The notes under the pieces were generated by a model. The model was not told the DNA's origin. It ran no database searches and saw nothing but the letters and a program-made list of their open reading frames with translations. 64,000 bases of DNA from Rapana venosa (lineage: Eukaryota; Mollusca; Gastropoda; Neogastropoda; Muricidae). Shown here piece after piece: positions 49,070 through 59,700 of this stretch; within the stretch, counting starts at the first letter, position 1, and the number at the start of each line of letters is the position of its first letter. The translations under genes and the position numbers were made by a program. The stretch lies in NCBI GenBank assembly GCA_028751875.1, contig CM054155.1, forward strand, positions 11,862,671 through 11,926,670, given 5' to 3'.

Positions 49070-49140
49070 TTTCAGACAGAGAATGGCTGTGGGCTGATTC
49101 AGATTCTGTACAGTCTGGTGTTATCCCGCACCATTCCAAA
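49070..49140 (+). CDS. MINDY4B: MINDY-4B-like exon 10
   Basis: Acceptor GGTGGCTCAG; reads FQTENGCGLIQILYSLVLSR then TIPK; donor AA/GTGAGT, phase 2. The G-C-x-L-x-x-x-LYS-x-x-LSR motif is characteristic of the MINDY fold. Confidence 0.9.
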
Positions 49141-50036
49141 GTGAGTATACACCGTCCACATGCTGTCTCTGTCTCAGTGAGCTTAGTATTTTGACACACA
49201 TGTGTGTGAGAGAGAGAGAGAGAGAGAGAGCATGATTTTTGTTGATATTGCAATTCTGTGGTGACATGTTTTCCGTGATTATAGAGACAAATAAAATAAA
49301 AGACCTGTGTGATGAATAATAAGAAAAGAATCCTAAGCATATACAGCATATCATATATGTATAAATATTATATTGTATTATATTATATAATAAATAATAT
49401 AATACAATATAATATATATATATATATATTCCCCTTGTTCCTGGCTAGTGCTCTGGGGTTTATCAATGGTAAGATTTTGCGATTGCTACTGTTTTTGCCC
49501 GATGTGAAGGTAGCCACATTCCAACTTCCAGGATGATGTTTAAGTACAGCACCAGTGTGCGTGCATTTTTGAAAATGTCGTCATCCATTCCTACAGGCAT
49601 GCAAATGCCTGCTCTTCTGAAAGGCAAAATGGGTTTTAACATGTGCGCAAATTGTTCTGCATGCATTCACACACGGAACTTTGGTTTATAATCTCATCTG
49701 GGAGACGTTTGGGGGAGTGGAGTCAGCACTGAGGTTAACTCCTGAATAAAAATCTTGAATATGGCCATCTTGATGGTAGCAGAAACCTGGGATCAATCCT
49801 GATCCATCTGTGTGTCTATTTGCTTATTTATTTATTCTTTTATATCGAGGGTAATGGAATAAGCATTCATGTGCTGCTTTTTTTTAACATCCAGTCCCCG
49901 TGTGTATGCAATTTTGTAATTTTTGTCATCTGTTCCCACCAGCACACAATGGCCTACTCTTTCAAAAAGCAGAACAGGATTTAATGTGTGTGCAAGATTT
50001 CTGCATGCGTTAGCACACAATTTATTTATTTATTTA

Positions 50037-50244
50037 TACCACTTTAAGTCACGAGATTTCTCTGCGTGAAATTCGGGCTGCTGGGAGAGCAGAGCAACCC
50101 CTTTTTTTTCTTTTTCTTTTTTTTGGTCTGCAACTGTATTTCTTTCCCTATCAGAGTGGCTTTTTTCTAAGAATTTTGCCAGGGACAACTCTCTTGTTGC
50201 CATGGGTTCTTTTTCGTGCGCTGCATAATTTTCTGTAACACACG

Positions 50245-50275
<31 letters not shown>

Positions 50276-50396
50276 TAGCGCCCAGACCACCACTCATGGT
50301 CTAATGGATGGGGGAAAAGTTTCGGGCCCAGACGGGATACGAACCCGGACTTTTCGCTTTGTAGACAGGCGCGTTACCTCTAGACCACCGATCCAC
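50037..50396 (-). mobile_element. SINE-C copy inserted in a SINE-D copy
   Basis: Complete from CCACTTTAAGTCACGAGATT to CTAGACCACCGATCCAC. The SINE-D at 49830-50020 resumes at 50397 (CCTCAGTTTATAGTCTC), so SINE-C inserted after SINE-D. A (TTTA)n tail lies at 50021-50036. Located in intron 10. Confidence 0.85.
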
Positions 50397-50698
50397 GCCT
50401 CAGTTTATAGTCTCAAACGAAGGACTTTTGGGGAGAGTAAAGTTTGCACTGATGTTAACTCCAGTGGAAAAATCCTCTTGAACGAGGTTCTAACCCAGGT
50501 CAGTAGATCACAAGCACATCACTCTGACCACCAGGCTACCCCGTCCCCTCCCCCCCCCCCCACCCTCTTCTCTATAGAGGCCATTCAGTTTAGAGCAGTT
50601 GAAAATAAGATAAAAGATCTCAGTGATGATCAATAGGAAAAGAACCCTAAGTGTACAGAACAAATAATAGGAATATGATTATGTAAACGTGTCACCAG

Positions 50699-50858
50699 GA
50701 TTCGAGAAGACATGGGGATAGGGGAGGAGAGCAAAGGGAAGCTACTGACGGACATGGAGGACATCACTGTGTCGTTACTGAACCTGGCCATCACAGGGCG
50801 CGCTGTGTCGCATTTGCATAATGGAGATGCGCTGTATGACAACAAGGGGAGCGCACTG
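50699..50858 (+). CDS. MINDY4B: MINDY-4B-like exon 11
   Basis: Acceptor CGTGTCACCAG; reads IREDMGIGEESKGKLLTDME then DITVSLLNLAITGRAVSHLH and NGDALYDNKGSAL; donor CTG/GTTAGT, phase 0. The LLNL-x-x-TGRAVS motif corresponds to the highly conserved LVNLLVTGRAVSN of MINDY-4. Confidence 0.92.
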
Positions 50859-51034
50859 GTTAGTGATTTGTGACTAGTTTGGTTTTGGGGGATAGTTTTT
50901 GGCTTAAGAGGAGAGGGAAGGAAAAAAGTGGATGTGGGGAAGGGTGTTTGTGTGTGAGTGAGTGAATGTGAGTGTTTGTGTGAGGGTGAGTGTGTATGTG
51001 TGCGAGTGAGTGTGTGTGTGTGAGTGAGAGATAA

Positions 51035-51835
51035 CTCAGAACTTTAATGTATCTCGGCCTTAGACCATAATACATGGTTGGTGTAGGAGAAATTGACAAT
51101 GCCACAGAGTGGGCAAAAACCGGATAACATACACAATACCAAGCTCACTTTCAGTGAAAGAAATAATGAAGACAATGCACAAATGCATAAAAATACATAC
51201 GTATCAAACACAATTCACTATTTTGATCTAAGTGTACCTTCCTTATGTCTGGAAAAAATCAATATAATTATAGTTTCTCAAAATCATAACAAAACGATAA
51301 CCGTATCTTCGTTTATGATATAAATATCTTAATACAACAAACTTTTTCTCATATTGATGGCATGGAATATATATCTAGACAGGCAGTGATTTTTACTACT
51401 GTTTTCTGCTTTAAGTAGATCATGCAAAGGTGTATCAACACAATCCCTTAAAAATTTAATTCTTAAATCATTATACACAAAACATTCATAAAGGAAATGC
51501 TTTTCATCTTCAACTTTGGGTTTACAAAATGGACATTGTTTCTTCTGATTCTGTGCACTATATCGATGTACATTGTTGTTGAGTGGTAAAACATTACATC
51601 TCACCTGTGACACAGCAACTCTAAAGCAGTAGGTATCTAAGTGTAGAAGATATTCTTCTTTAACAAATATTGTTTTGAAACACCTGTAACTGTCATATCT
51701 GTCTCGGTCTCTGATTGTACTATACCATTCCTGGATAAACATATCAACTAGTCTTTGCTTAAACAGATGTAAGAATACCTTGACGTCACCAACACCCTGT
51801 TGAAGCCATACAAAGCTGAATCCTGCATGTGAGTG
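51035..51835 (-). mobile_element. LINE 3' fragment, family X (copy 3)
   Basis: Best preserved copy: minus strand VWLQQGVGDVKVFLHLFKQR, then EYLLHLDTYCFRVAVSQVRC, QCPFCKPKVEDEKHFLYECF and a stop after NMRKSLLY. The 3' untranslated part runs to about 51035, ending in an ACTCAGA repeat. Located in intron 11. Confidence 0.85.
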
Positions 51836-52048
51836 AGAGAGAGAGAATGAGTGAGTGAGTGTGTGCATGAGTACATATGTGTCAGCATTTGTGTATGTGT
51901 GTGTGCATGTACGTGCATGTGTGTGCACAAGTGCTTGAGTGTGGTAGTGTGTATGTGTGTGTGTGAGTGAGATTCTGTGTGTGTGTGTACGGGCGTGCAC
52001 ATTATTATGTGACTGTAAGACCTGTGTGTGTATAACTGTCTTGGACAG

Positions 52049-52135
52049 CCCAAGCCTATGAAGGGGGTGCAGGAGAGAGCCAACATTGGTTTTCTGTTCT
52101 GGGACAAAGGAGAGGACCCTGACTGCAGAACGGAG
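52049..52135 (+). CDS. MINDY4B: MINDY-4B-like exon 12
   Basis: Acceptor ACTGTCTTGGACAG, 29 codons: PKPMKGVQERANIGFLFWDK then GEDPDCRTE; donor GAG/GTAAAG, phase 0. IGFL in this position is conserved in MINDY proteins (IGFLSLFEH in MINDY-4). Confidence 0.9.
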
Positions 52136-52269
52136 GTAAAGCTGTGTACACATCATCTGAACACGTGTGGATGTTGCCGTGTGCTGTTCCCTTCTGCCGT
52201 GTGCTTTTTGTGGACCAGAGGGTCAGCTGTGGCCAGTTGGATGGATGAAGTCACTCTACTCGTTTACCT

Positions 52270-52690
52270 TTTTCGTTTCTTTTACTTCAAGGAGAATGGA
52301 ATAAGCATCCGTATGCTTTTTTTTTCACATCCACTCCCATTGTGCATGCAGTTTTGTCAATTTTATCTGTTTGCACTGGCTCATATAGCCTACTCACATT
52401 AAATTGTAAGAGTAGGCCATCGTGTGCCGGTGGGAACAGATGACAGAATTTACAAAACTGCATTCACACGGGTACTGGATGCAAAAAAGGACATAAGTGT
52501 TTATTCCATTATCCTCGATATAAAAGAATAAAATTTTAAAACATAAAATAAAAATTTTTTAATCCTGTTCCACTTTTCGGAAGAGTAGGCCATTGTGTGC
52601 CAGTGGGAATAGATGACAAAATTTACAAAACTGCATGCATATGGGGGCTGGATGTAAAAAAGCACAAATTAATTAATTAATAAATTAGGT
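52270..52690. mobile_element. Cluster of three SINE-D parts in opposing orientations
   Basis: 52270-52390 is in minus orientation (TTTTACTTCAAGGAGAATGG, CATCCACTCCCATTG). 52405-52545 and 52560-52690 are plus copies (AAGAGTAGGCCATCGTGTG; AGAGTAGGCCATTGTGTGC). The first pair forms an imperfect inverted repeat. Located in intron 12. Confidence 0.7.
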
Positions 52691-53675
52691 AAATAAATAA
52701 AATTTCCAAAGTGAACAGGTTTTAGTGTATGTTCTAAGTGCATTCACTCGCGGGACCTTGGTGTATAGTTGTTGTTGTGTTGTTCTGGTGCGTTCCCCAG
52801 CTTTACACCCTGGGGGTCACCCAGAACATGCACTCTGCCTCACTCATCCCACCTGGGAATCACTGTGAGATAGGAAGTACACACTGGATGAGAAGTTTGC
52901 GTGTATGACTCTTTTTCAAGTACCTCGCCATATAGGCAGCCATACTCCGACTTCAGAGGATTTTTTTTTTCTCCTTTAACAAAGGAGAGTGCCGGTTGTT
53001 ATGTTAAGAGCTTGTCATGGCTGAAGGCAATCTCAACACAACATTTTACAACATAACAATGTTTTAATGTAGGCCTTGGCAATTAGCTGACATCAATAAT
53101 AACTGACACAGCTTTTGGCCTGGGCCATTTGGTGTATAGTCTCATCTGAAGGACCTACCACCTGGAAAGTAATGTGCTCCATCATGCTCAGTTTGCCCAG
53201 GATACCCTGGCTGACATTCACACGGTGCCCCCAACAAAAACAACTCCTTCAGGAGTTAGGAGAGGAGTCAGGTCATTGTCTCCTACCATACTGTGCCGTA
53301 TTGTTCTCAGTTCAGTGTCTTTCATAAATCTGTCATGACCATGTTCGGGAACTAGATTTGGCAGACCAAAATAAAGTATGATAATGATAATAATAATAAT
53401 AATAATGTATGGAATTTATATAGTGCTGAATCTTGTAAAGCAACAAATCAAAGCGCTTAGATTTATTTTTTTAATATCGAGGATAATGGAATAAACACTC
53501 ATGTGCTTTTTTTTCTATTTTTACATCCAGTCCCCGTGTTTTGTAAATTTTGTCATCTGTTCCCACCGGCACACAATGGCCTACTCTTTCGAAAAGCGGA
53601 ACAGGATTTAACGTGTGCGCAAGATGTTCTGCATGCGTTCGCACACGGGGCTTCGGTTTATAGTCTCATCCGATG

Positions 53676-53757
53676 GATGATTTGTTTGTTTTACAAGATT
53701 CAGCGCTATATAAATTCTATATATTATTATTGTTATTATTATTATTATTATTATTAA
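53676..53757 (+). mobile_element. CR1/L2-like 3' tail fragment
   Basis: TTTACAAGATTCAGCGCTAT followed by ATAAATTCTATATATT and (ATT)n matches the 3' end of the 22.4-kb element. Related tails are at 33392-33477 (+), 47380-47445 (-), 47650-47725 (-) and 53385-53465 (-). The copies at 53385 and 53676 face each other. Confidence 0.65.
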
Positions 53758-54048
53758 ATAGATTTGGCAGACCAAAACAAATTGAGTGTAACCTGTTTTG
53801 TATGCATTTTCTTTTGGGGGGGGGGGGGGTTGGGGGGTTTTTTTGGTTGCTCTACTAGAACTGCGAGGTTCACCCATGGTAAGATTGTGCATAGGCTGCT
53901 GTTTTCACCCATCATTTAGGTAGCAGCCACAGCTGTCAGCTTCCCCCACTGTCAGCGGCTAGGTTTAGCGCTCTGGACCAAGTGAGGTTGGATGTGCATG
54001 CTGTGTGGCAACATTCCCACTTCAGGGATCTGTGCGTTGTGCTGCCAG

Positions 54049-54229
54049 GTGGGCAGCATGCTGAAGACGCCCAAGACGCCGATGTGGCTGACCAAAGTGA
54101 ACCACATGTACGGCCTGCTCTTCTCCACCAACATTGACCTGGTCAGTGACTGGCGCATCGAGAACCGCTTCTCCCTCTTCTACTACACCGGCCTGGTCTC
54201 CCAGGCCAGTACAGTCACCCTCAGTGTGG
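54049..54229 (+). CDS. MINDY4B: MINDY-4B-like exon 13: region of the catalytic His
   Basis: Acceptor GTTGTGCTGCCAG; reads VGSMLKTPKTPMWLTKVNHM, then YGLLFSTNIDLVSDWRIENR and FSLFYYTGLVSQASTVTLSV; ends phase 1 at G/GTGAGT. VGS-x-LKTP-x-x-P-x-W matches the family. The strand with the catalytic His is usually H-[FY]-x-x-LF; here it is HMYGLLF, which places Met at the His position and His one residue before. The donor of this exon is the founder of the tandem repeat that follows. Confidence 0.9.
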
Positions 54230-54900
54230 GTGAGTGTCTGTGCTTTGAGGTGTATAATGTTGCTGTGTATGTTGTGGTCAGTGTGGGTGAGTGTCTGTGC
54301 TTTAGGTGCCGTGGGTATGTTGCTGTGTATGTTGTGGTCAGTGTGGGTGAGTGTCTGTGCTTTAGGTGTATAATGTTGCTATGTATGTTGTGGTCAGTGT
54401 GGGTGAGTGTCTGAGCTTTGAGGTGTATAATGTTGCTATGTATGTTGTGGTCAGTGTGGGTGAGTGTCTGTGCTTTAGGTGCTGTGGATATGTCTGTGCT
54501 TTAGGTGCTGTGGATATGTTGCTATGTATGTTGTGGTCAGTGTGGTGAGTGTCTGAGCTTTGAGGTGTATAATGTTGCTATGTATGTTGTGGTCAGTGTG
54601 GGTGAGTGTGCTTTGAGGTGTATAATGTTGCTATGTGTGTTGTTGTCAGTGTGGGTGAGTGTCTGTGCTTTGAGGTGTATAATGTTGCTATGTATGTTGT
54701 GGTCAGTGTGGGTGAGTGTCTGTGCTTTAGGTGCCGTGGGTATGTTGCTGTGTATGTTGTGGTCAGTGTGGTGAGTGTCTGTGCTTTAGGTGCCGTGGGT
54801 ATGTTGCTGTGTATGTTGTGGTCAGTGTGGGTGAGTGTCTGTGCTCTAGGTGCCATGGGTATGTTGTCAGGTATGTTGTCAGTGTGGGTGAGTGTCTGTG
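54222..54900 (+). repeat. 57-60 bp minisatellite derived from the exon 13 splice donor
   Basis: About 11 units contain CAGTGTGGGTGAGTGTCTG, T.TGCTTT(G)AGGTG, TATAATGTTGCT and TGTATGTTGTGGT. Unit starts include 54222, 54279, 54339, 54395, 54452, 54538, 54594 and 54647. The first CAGTGTG/GGTGAGT is the true exon 13 donor, so the intron carries many further copies of the same donor. A few units have lost one G (TGTGGTGAGT). Confidence 0.92.
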
Positions 54901-54930
54901 TTTTGAGGTGGATATATTGTATTGTATACC

Positions 54931-55306
54931 ACTTTAAGTCACGGCAGATTTCTCTGTGTGAAATTCGGGCTGCTCTTCCCGAGGAGAGCGCGTTGCCACA
55001 AGAGCAGCACCATCCATTGTTTTCTTTTTCTTTTCCTGTCTGCAGCTATATTTGTTTCGCTATCAGAGTGGCTTTTTTCTACTGAATTTTGCCAGGAACA
55101 ACTCTCTTGTTGCCATGGGTTCTTTTACATGCGCTAACTAATTAAGTGTATCACATAGGACTTCCGTTTATCATCTCATCCAAAAGACTAGCACCCAGAC
55201 TCATGGTCTGGTGGATGGGGAAAAACAGGGATTGAACCACCGCACACTTCCAATCCTGACTTCACGCTTTCTAGGCAGGTGCGTTACTTCTAAACCACCG
55301 ATCCAT
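54931..55306 (-). mobile_element. SINE-C copy
   Basis: CCACTTTAAGTCACGGCAG to TTCTAAACCACCGATCCA; directly downstream of the splice-donor minisatellite in intron 13. Confidence 0.8.
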
Positions 55307-55398
55307 ATTCATGCTGGATATTTTCATGTTTCTGCTTGCAACCAAGACTGACAGGTTTCTGGTGCATGAATTTGATCCTTATAGTATAATGAATGTGG

Positions 55399-55680
55399 GG
55401 GACGGGATAATTCAGTAGTCAAACCATTCGCTTACCCCAAAGCCAATGTTATGCAGCTTCGAGCATGATTACCAAGTGGATGGGTGATTGTTTGCATGCC
55501 TTGGTTTCACTACAGCCCCCCAGTTCACCCAGCTGTAAATGGGTACCTGCCCTCTTTAGGGTCAGGGAAGGTAAAGCAGCGAGGGAGAGGAGATGGGTGC
55601 TGCTCTCAATATGCTGGCCCCTGGAGAAGTGAGGTCTTTGATGCCTTGCTCCCCTACGACCACATAGGTTATGGGACACC
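55399..55680 (+). mobile_element. SINE-B copy 6
   Basis: GGACGGGATAATTCAGTAG, GCAGCTTCGAGCATGATTACC, AAGTGGATGGGTGATTG, and the standard body. TGAATGT before (55389-55396) and after (55686-55692) suggests a short target duplication. Located in intron 13. Confidence 0.8.
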
Positions 55681-56126
55681 TTATATGAATGTCTAAATGG
55701 AATCAAGGCACTGGCAAGTCTGCACATGACTTGACCTGGGAGATCGTGAATATCCCTGCCCTACATCCACAAAGGGCAAACCTTTTTACCTGTGACTTCA
55801 TGATCTGTAGGATAGGAAACTCTTCCTTAGCTGTTGTTGTACCAGACGTAGCCAGAGGGCTAGGCAGCCGTCAGTCTCGGAAGACTTTATTATTTGTTTA
55901 TTCTGGTACAGCGTTGGTTGAAGCTGGCCAGTCCAACGCAGGAATGACAGTCCCTATTCCCTATGGCAGAGGAAGGCACAGATGAAGCCTGACGCTGACC
56001 TGTCTGCATGGGCTGCAGCTTTTCTTCTCCTTCTCTTTGCCTCGTGCTGCTGTGCAAGTGTCTCTTTGAACCAGGCATTGTAGACTCGGTCAAAAATCAG
56101 AGAGTGTGTTGTGTTGATGTGTGCAG

Positions 56127-56220
56127 AGACCAGGATAGGGAGGCCCAGGCCAAAAACTTCCTTGGGTCGTCGGCATGATGAGAGCAAGATTCCCCCCCTG
56201 GAGCACTGCATCATGTCAAA
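56127..56220 (+). CDS. MINDY4B: MINDY-4B-like exon 14
   Basis: Acceptor TTGATGTGTGCAG; the phase-1 join gives TRIGRPRPKTSLGRRHDESK then IPPLEHCIMSK; donor AA/GTATGG, phase 2. The IPPLEHCI-x-x-KW ending is typical of MINDY C-termini. A basic stretch precedes it. Confidence 0.88.
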
Positions 56221-56861
56221 GTATGGCTGTCAGTGTGTGTGTGAGTGTGCGCATGTGTGTGTGTGTGAGTATGTGTGTGTGTGAGAGAGTGCGCGTGTGT
56301 CAAAGTCAAAGTCAAACTTTTATTTTCAGATGGTACATTGAATAAGCAGTGCATTTGCTTTTTTTCATCAAGCCATCTATCTAAAGAAAAAAAAAGTGAG
56401 AAAAAAAGATAATGTATATGCAGACATAGAATAAAAAAACTTAATCTATGGTAAACTATACAAATCAAACAAGAAAAGACAATAACATGCATATATGGAA
56501 TAAAATGTTTAACCATATTTTCCCTTTTATGATAACGACATTAATTCTCATATCTATTGCACTTTTTTGCCTTGATAGTTCAATTCAAAGTAGAAGAAAG
56601 CTTACAGTTTTATAATCGATCGAAATCTTTGTAAGTTGAATGTGCACAACATGGCAGGTGTGTGCTATTTGGGGACATGCCTGTCAATAAATGTAGAGCT
56701 GTGCAACAGCTGTGAGGTTTTTCCCCTTCAAACACTAGAAGCATTGCATTATGCTGTGGAGTTTTACAGTTTCCTGTATAGTATCCTGTACCATTCTGAT
56801 CGCACATTTCAAATAACTTCTGACTGTACTTTTCAAAACTTGTGAAAATGGTGTGTTTCAG

Positions 56862-56910
56862 ATGGTATGGGGCCAACATCAGCTGGAACGGCACTCTACC
56901 TTTCATCTAA
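56862..56910 (+). CDS. MINDY4B: MINDY-4B-like exon 15 (last coding exon)
   Basis: Acceptor GTGTGTTTCAG; joins to read KWYGANISWNGTLPFI then TAA at 56908-56910. This matches the family terminus KWPGA-x-x-x-WNG-x-x-P-[FI], so the C-terminus is complete. Confidence 0.92.
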
Positions 56911-59624
56911 CCGCCCTCCTCCTCCTCCTGTCCTGTTGGAAGGGCCACTGTTAGCAATCTCCACTGTTTTGCTCACTGTTGTTAGCAGATACGCAACATG
57001 TCTTTAACCATTGTGTTCTTTGTTATTTGTCACATTTTTTGTCTCATTTCTTCGTGAAAAGTACTACAACAACTTTTGAAACTACCATTCAAAGAATGTC
57101 GGTTTTCACTTTGAGTTATTACTGTCGACAGGATGTTTATGAATAATGATTAATCTTATGTCATCATACTTACAGATCATACTTACAGAAAATTGAGAGA
57201 GAATATAATTGTTCTTTGATTTTGCTTTGGATTTTTTTGTGGTTAAAGACACAAGTTAATTTTGAAAATCTGAATGTATATCGGAAGCTCAAGTGACTTT
57301 AAAGTAGTACGGAAGGGACTGTCTCTTTATACCTAGTCGACGTCTAAGTTCTTGCCAGAGCAATTTCTGAAGCATTCAGTATGTCGCAGTTTAAATCTTA
57401 CATGTATCAAATCAGTATACAAAACACAAAAATTGATTGAAGGAGGTTGAATCTATTGCATTTCTCATAGTGAAATCCTTCACAAATCTCTTAAAAAGTA
57501 GAAAGCAATAAATTGAAGGGGGAAAAAGCCCCCAAAAAACAAAACAAAATACCCGCAACCCCCACCCCCCCTGCCCAATAAACATAATGCAAATCCATTT
57601 TGTTGTGCAATTGGTAAACTGCCAGAGTCATTAGTAGTTGTTAGTTTAGATGGGAAAATCAGCAGACTGTCTTAGAGATTTTCACTCAAGAGATTTAAAG
57701 AAATAAAAAATATATAATAAATTAGGGAAGAAAATAAGAATGTGGTCAAAGGCACAGAATATTCTTTCCCCAAAAAATTCTAACTTTTTTTTTAATTTTA
57801 AAAAAAGAAACAGAAATTGTTATAAACTTTCTTTGGGAGCTATTAAAAGGACAAGATGTGAAAGTCTTCTCATTCTCATGATCACCACCGCTTTCCTTAG
57901 CCGTCATGTAATCATCAACATTGGGCCATATTGAAGCAGCCTGCGACATTCTGATGGTAGTATTAAGTACTTGGGGCCATATTTTGAGGCATTTAAGATT
58001 TCAAAAATACCCTAGTCCTGGTCTGTCTTGAATGATAGCTTGAAGCCATATTTTGGAGGGATGTCTTGAGGGCTGTACATAAGGTTGTAATCAGTTCAGA
58101 ATCATCCTTTGGATCACATACCATTACTGCTGACAGAGACGATATCATCGGTCTACCATGGGGGTTTTTGTTTGTTTTTTATTTCTGTGTGATTTGCTCA
58201 TAATCTTGAATGGATGTAGCCCTGTTGACATTTCCTGTATAGTTGTGTTGTTTTAGCATAAAGATCATCTGGATTTTATCTGTTTTTGATTGGAATATGC
58301 AAATTGTGGGCAATTCACATCATGAAATAAGAAAGTCTGCTTTGTGCATTTTAGAACTTAATTTTTGTATGTTAAATAATGGATTGTACAGTTCAGCTCC
58401 TGCGCTGGTCTAGCAAGTACTGATACAGAAATGAAGTCTTAGCTTTTGTTTTTCTGGCCTGAAATAGTTGTACATCACATGGCATTGCTTGCACTGGTGT
58501 AAATGGGATTCTGAATTATATACATGTGCTGTCTTGATATAACCTGTGTGCTTTGGAAAAGTGATGAGGAAATGTACTCATTCTTCTGAGGTTCTCCCCT
58601 GGTAGCGCTGAATTTATAGCAGCAGGCTCAGTGCTGCTGGCTGCATTAACATTGGCCAGTGCTGTTTTGAAGCAGGGTGGGATCAAACAACCCTTGGTAT
58701 TGATAGGTAAAACTGAACTAAGCGTGTAAAGCTATAAATCACTGGGAGGCTTAAATAACAAGATTTTAAACGAGTGTAATTTTATGGCAGCACTGTTTAT
58801 AATAATTTTTAAAAGATTGAAAAATCGCGTGTGCACTACAAAACACTGTCACACCTTCAGGGTCCCGGATTTATTTTAACACGATAAGCAATGTCGTTGC
58901 TGTGCAAAAATGTCATGATTTGGTCAATACTCTCTCTTGATATTACTGGGTTTTTTTAAATTAACATCAACAGGAGAAAATGAAAATAAAAGACAAAATA
59001 GAATAAAATCATATTTTGTTCCTTTGGCCAAATTGTCACACACACATACACACACATACACCACATACACACACACACACATACACACTCTGTATTATTA
59101 CAAACATACCCATAAACTGACATATGAATACATACATCATTTTCAATTTCCAGGTATCATTTGAACCTTGTACATAAACTTCGCATAGTGTGAATGAGTG
59201 ATGATCTAATCAATATTTCCTGCAAAGCGAGTGAAAGTCTTTTGACATTATTTTGTTTGTTTTACTGCTCATGATATACGCCTTGTTTTGTTCACTGCAG
59301 ATTTGTACACTGTGAATAGATTTCACCAGAACTTTCTGAAGGAAATGTTCACTACCCTGTTTTTAGACAAACTTGTTCATGGATTCATGCTGGCCCTAAA
59401 CTATGCAGACTGTTGTGCAAGAGAGGCTTTAACGGTTGTGTCCAGTTGTCGCATTTTACGAATTTCATTGCTTTCACATCTCTTCATGTTCACTTTTTTT
59501 TTCCTCATAATAGAGGCTTATGAAAAATTGCTTTTAGGGATGAATACGAGTGACTAATATTCAAGAAAAACAGAGGATTATGTACTGCAAAGATTAAAGA
59601 ACAAACTGCTGGGGGGGGGGAGAG

Positions 59625-59700
59625 TGAGCGGCCAGTTTCTGAAACAGCAGCTGCCTCCTCTGCTGTTTTGGAGGTCATCGAACACGACGGACAAACATGT
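59625..59700 (+). repeat. Second copy of the 4.2-kb short repeat
   Basis: Contains CTCCTCTGCTGTTTTGGAGG followed by TCATCGAACACGACGGACAA. It lies in the 3' flank of the MINDY-4B-like gene, directly after a G run. Confidence 0.6.

Larger units (their letters stand above)
25489..56910 (+). other. MINDY4B: MINDY-4B-like gene (predicted inactive deubiquitinase), 15 exons
   Basis: Fifteen exons with consensus splice sites give one protein of about 515-550 residues, depending on the start. Family landmarks in order: GGTPIILETAI-ELRRIVYGSVL, YG followed by nine residues then G (active-site loop), IQGYMLKRLFF, the helix LRPNSFERRKALIDGICEML, ENGCGLIQILYSLVLSR, LLNLAITGRAVSHLHNG, GSMLKTPKTPMWL, and a C-terminal PPLEHCIMSKW...WNGTLPFI. 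MINDY enzymes are cysteine proteases that trim Lys48-linked ubiquitin chains. Here the Cys position is Arg and the oxyanion-hole Gln position is Thr, and the usual His position in the H-[FY]-x-x-L-F motif is Met with a His one residue earlier. It is therefore predicted to be catalytically dead, and possibly to bind ubiquitin or act as a scaffold. The 4B assignment is from remembered family features. Confidence 0.85.
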
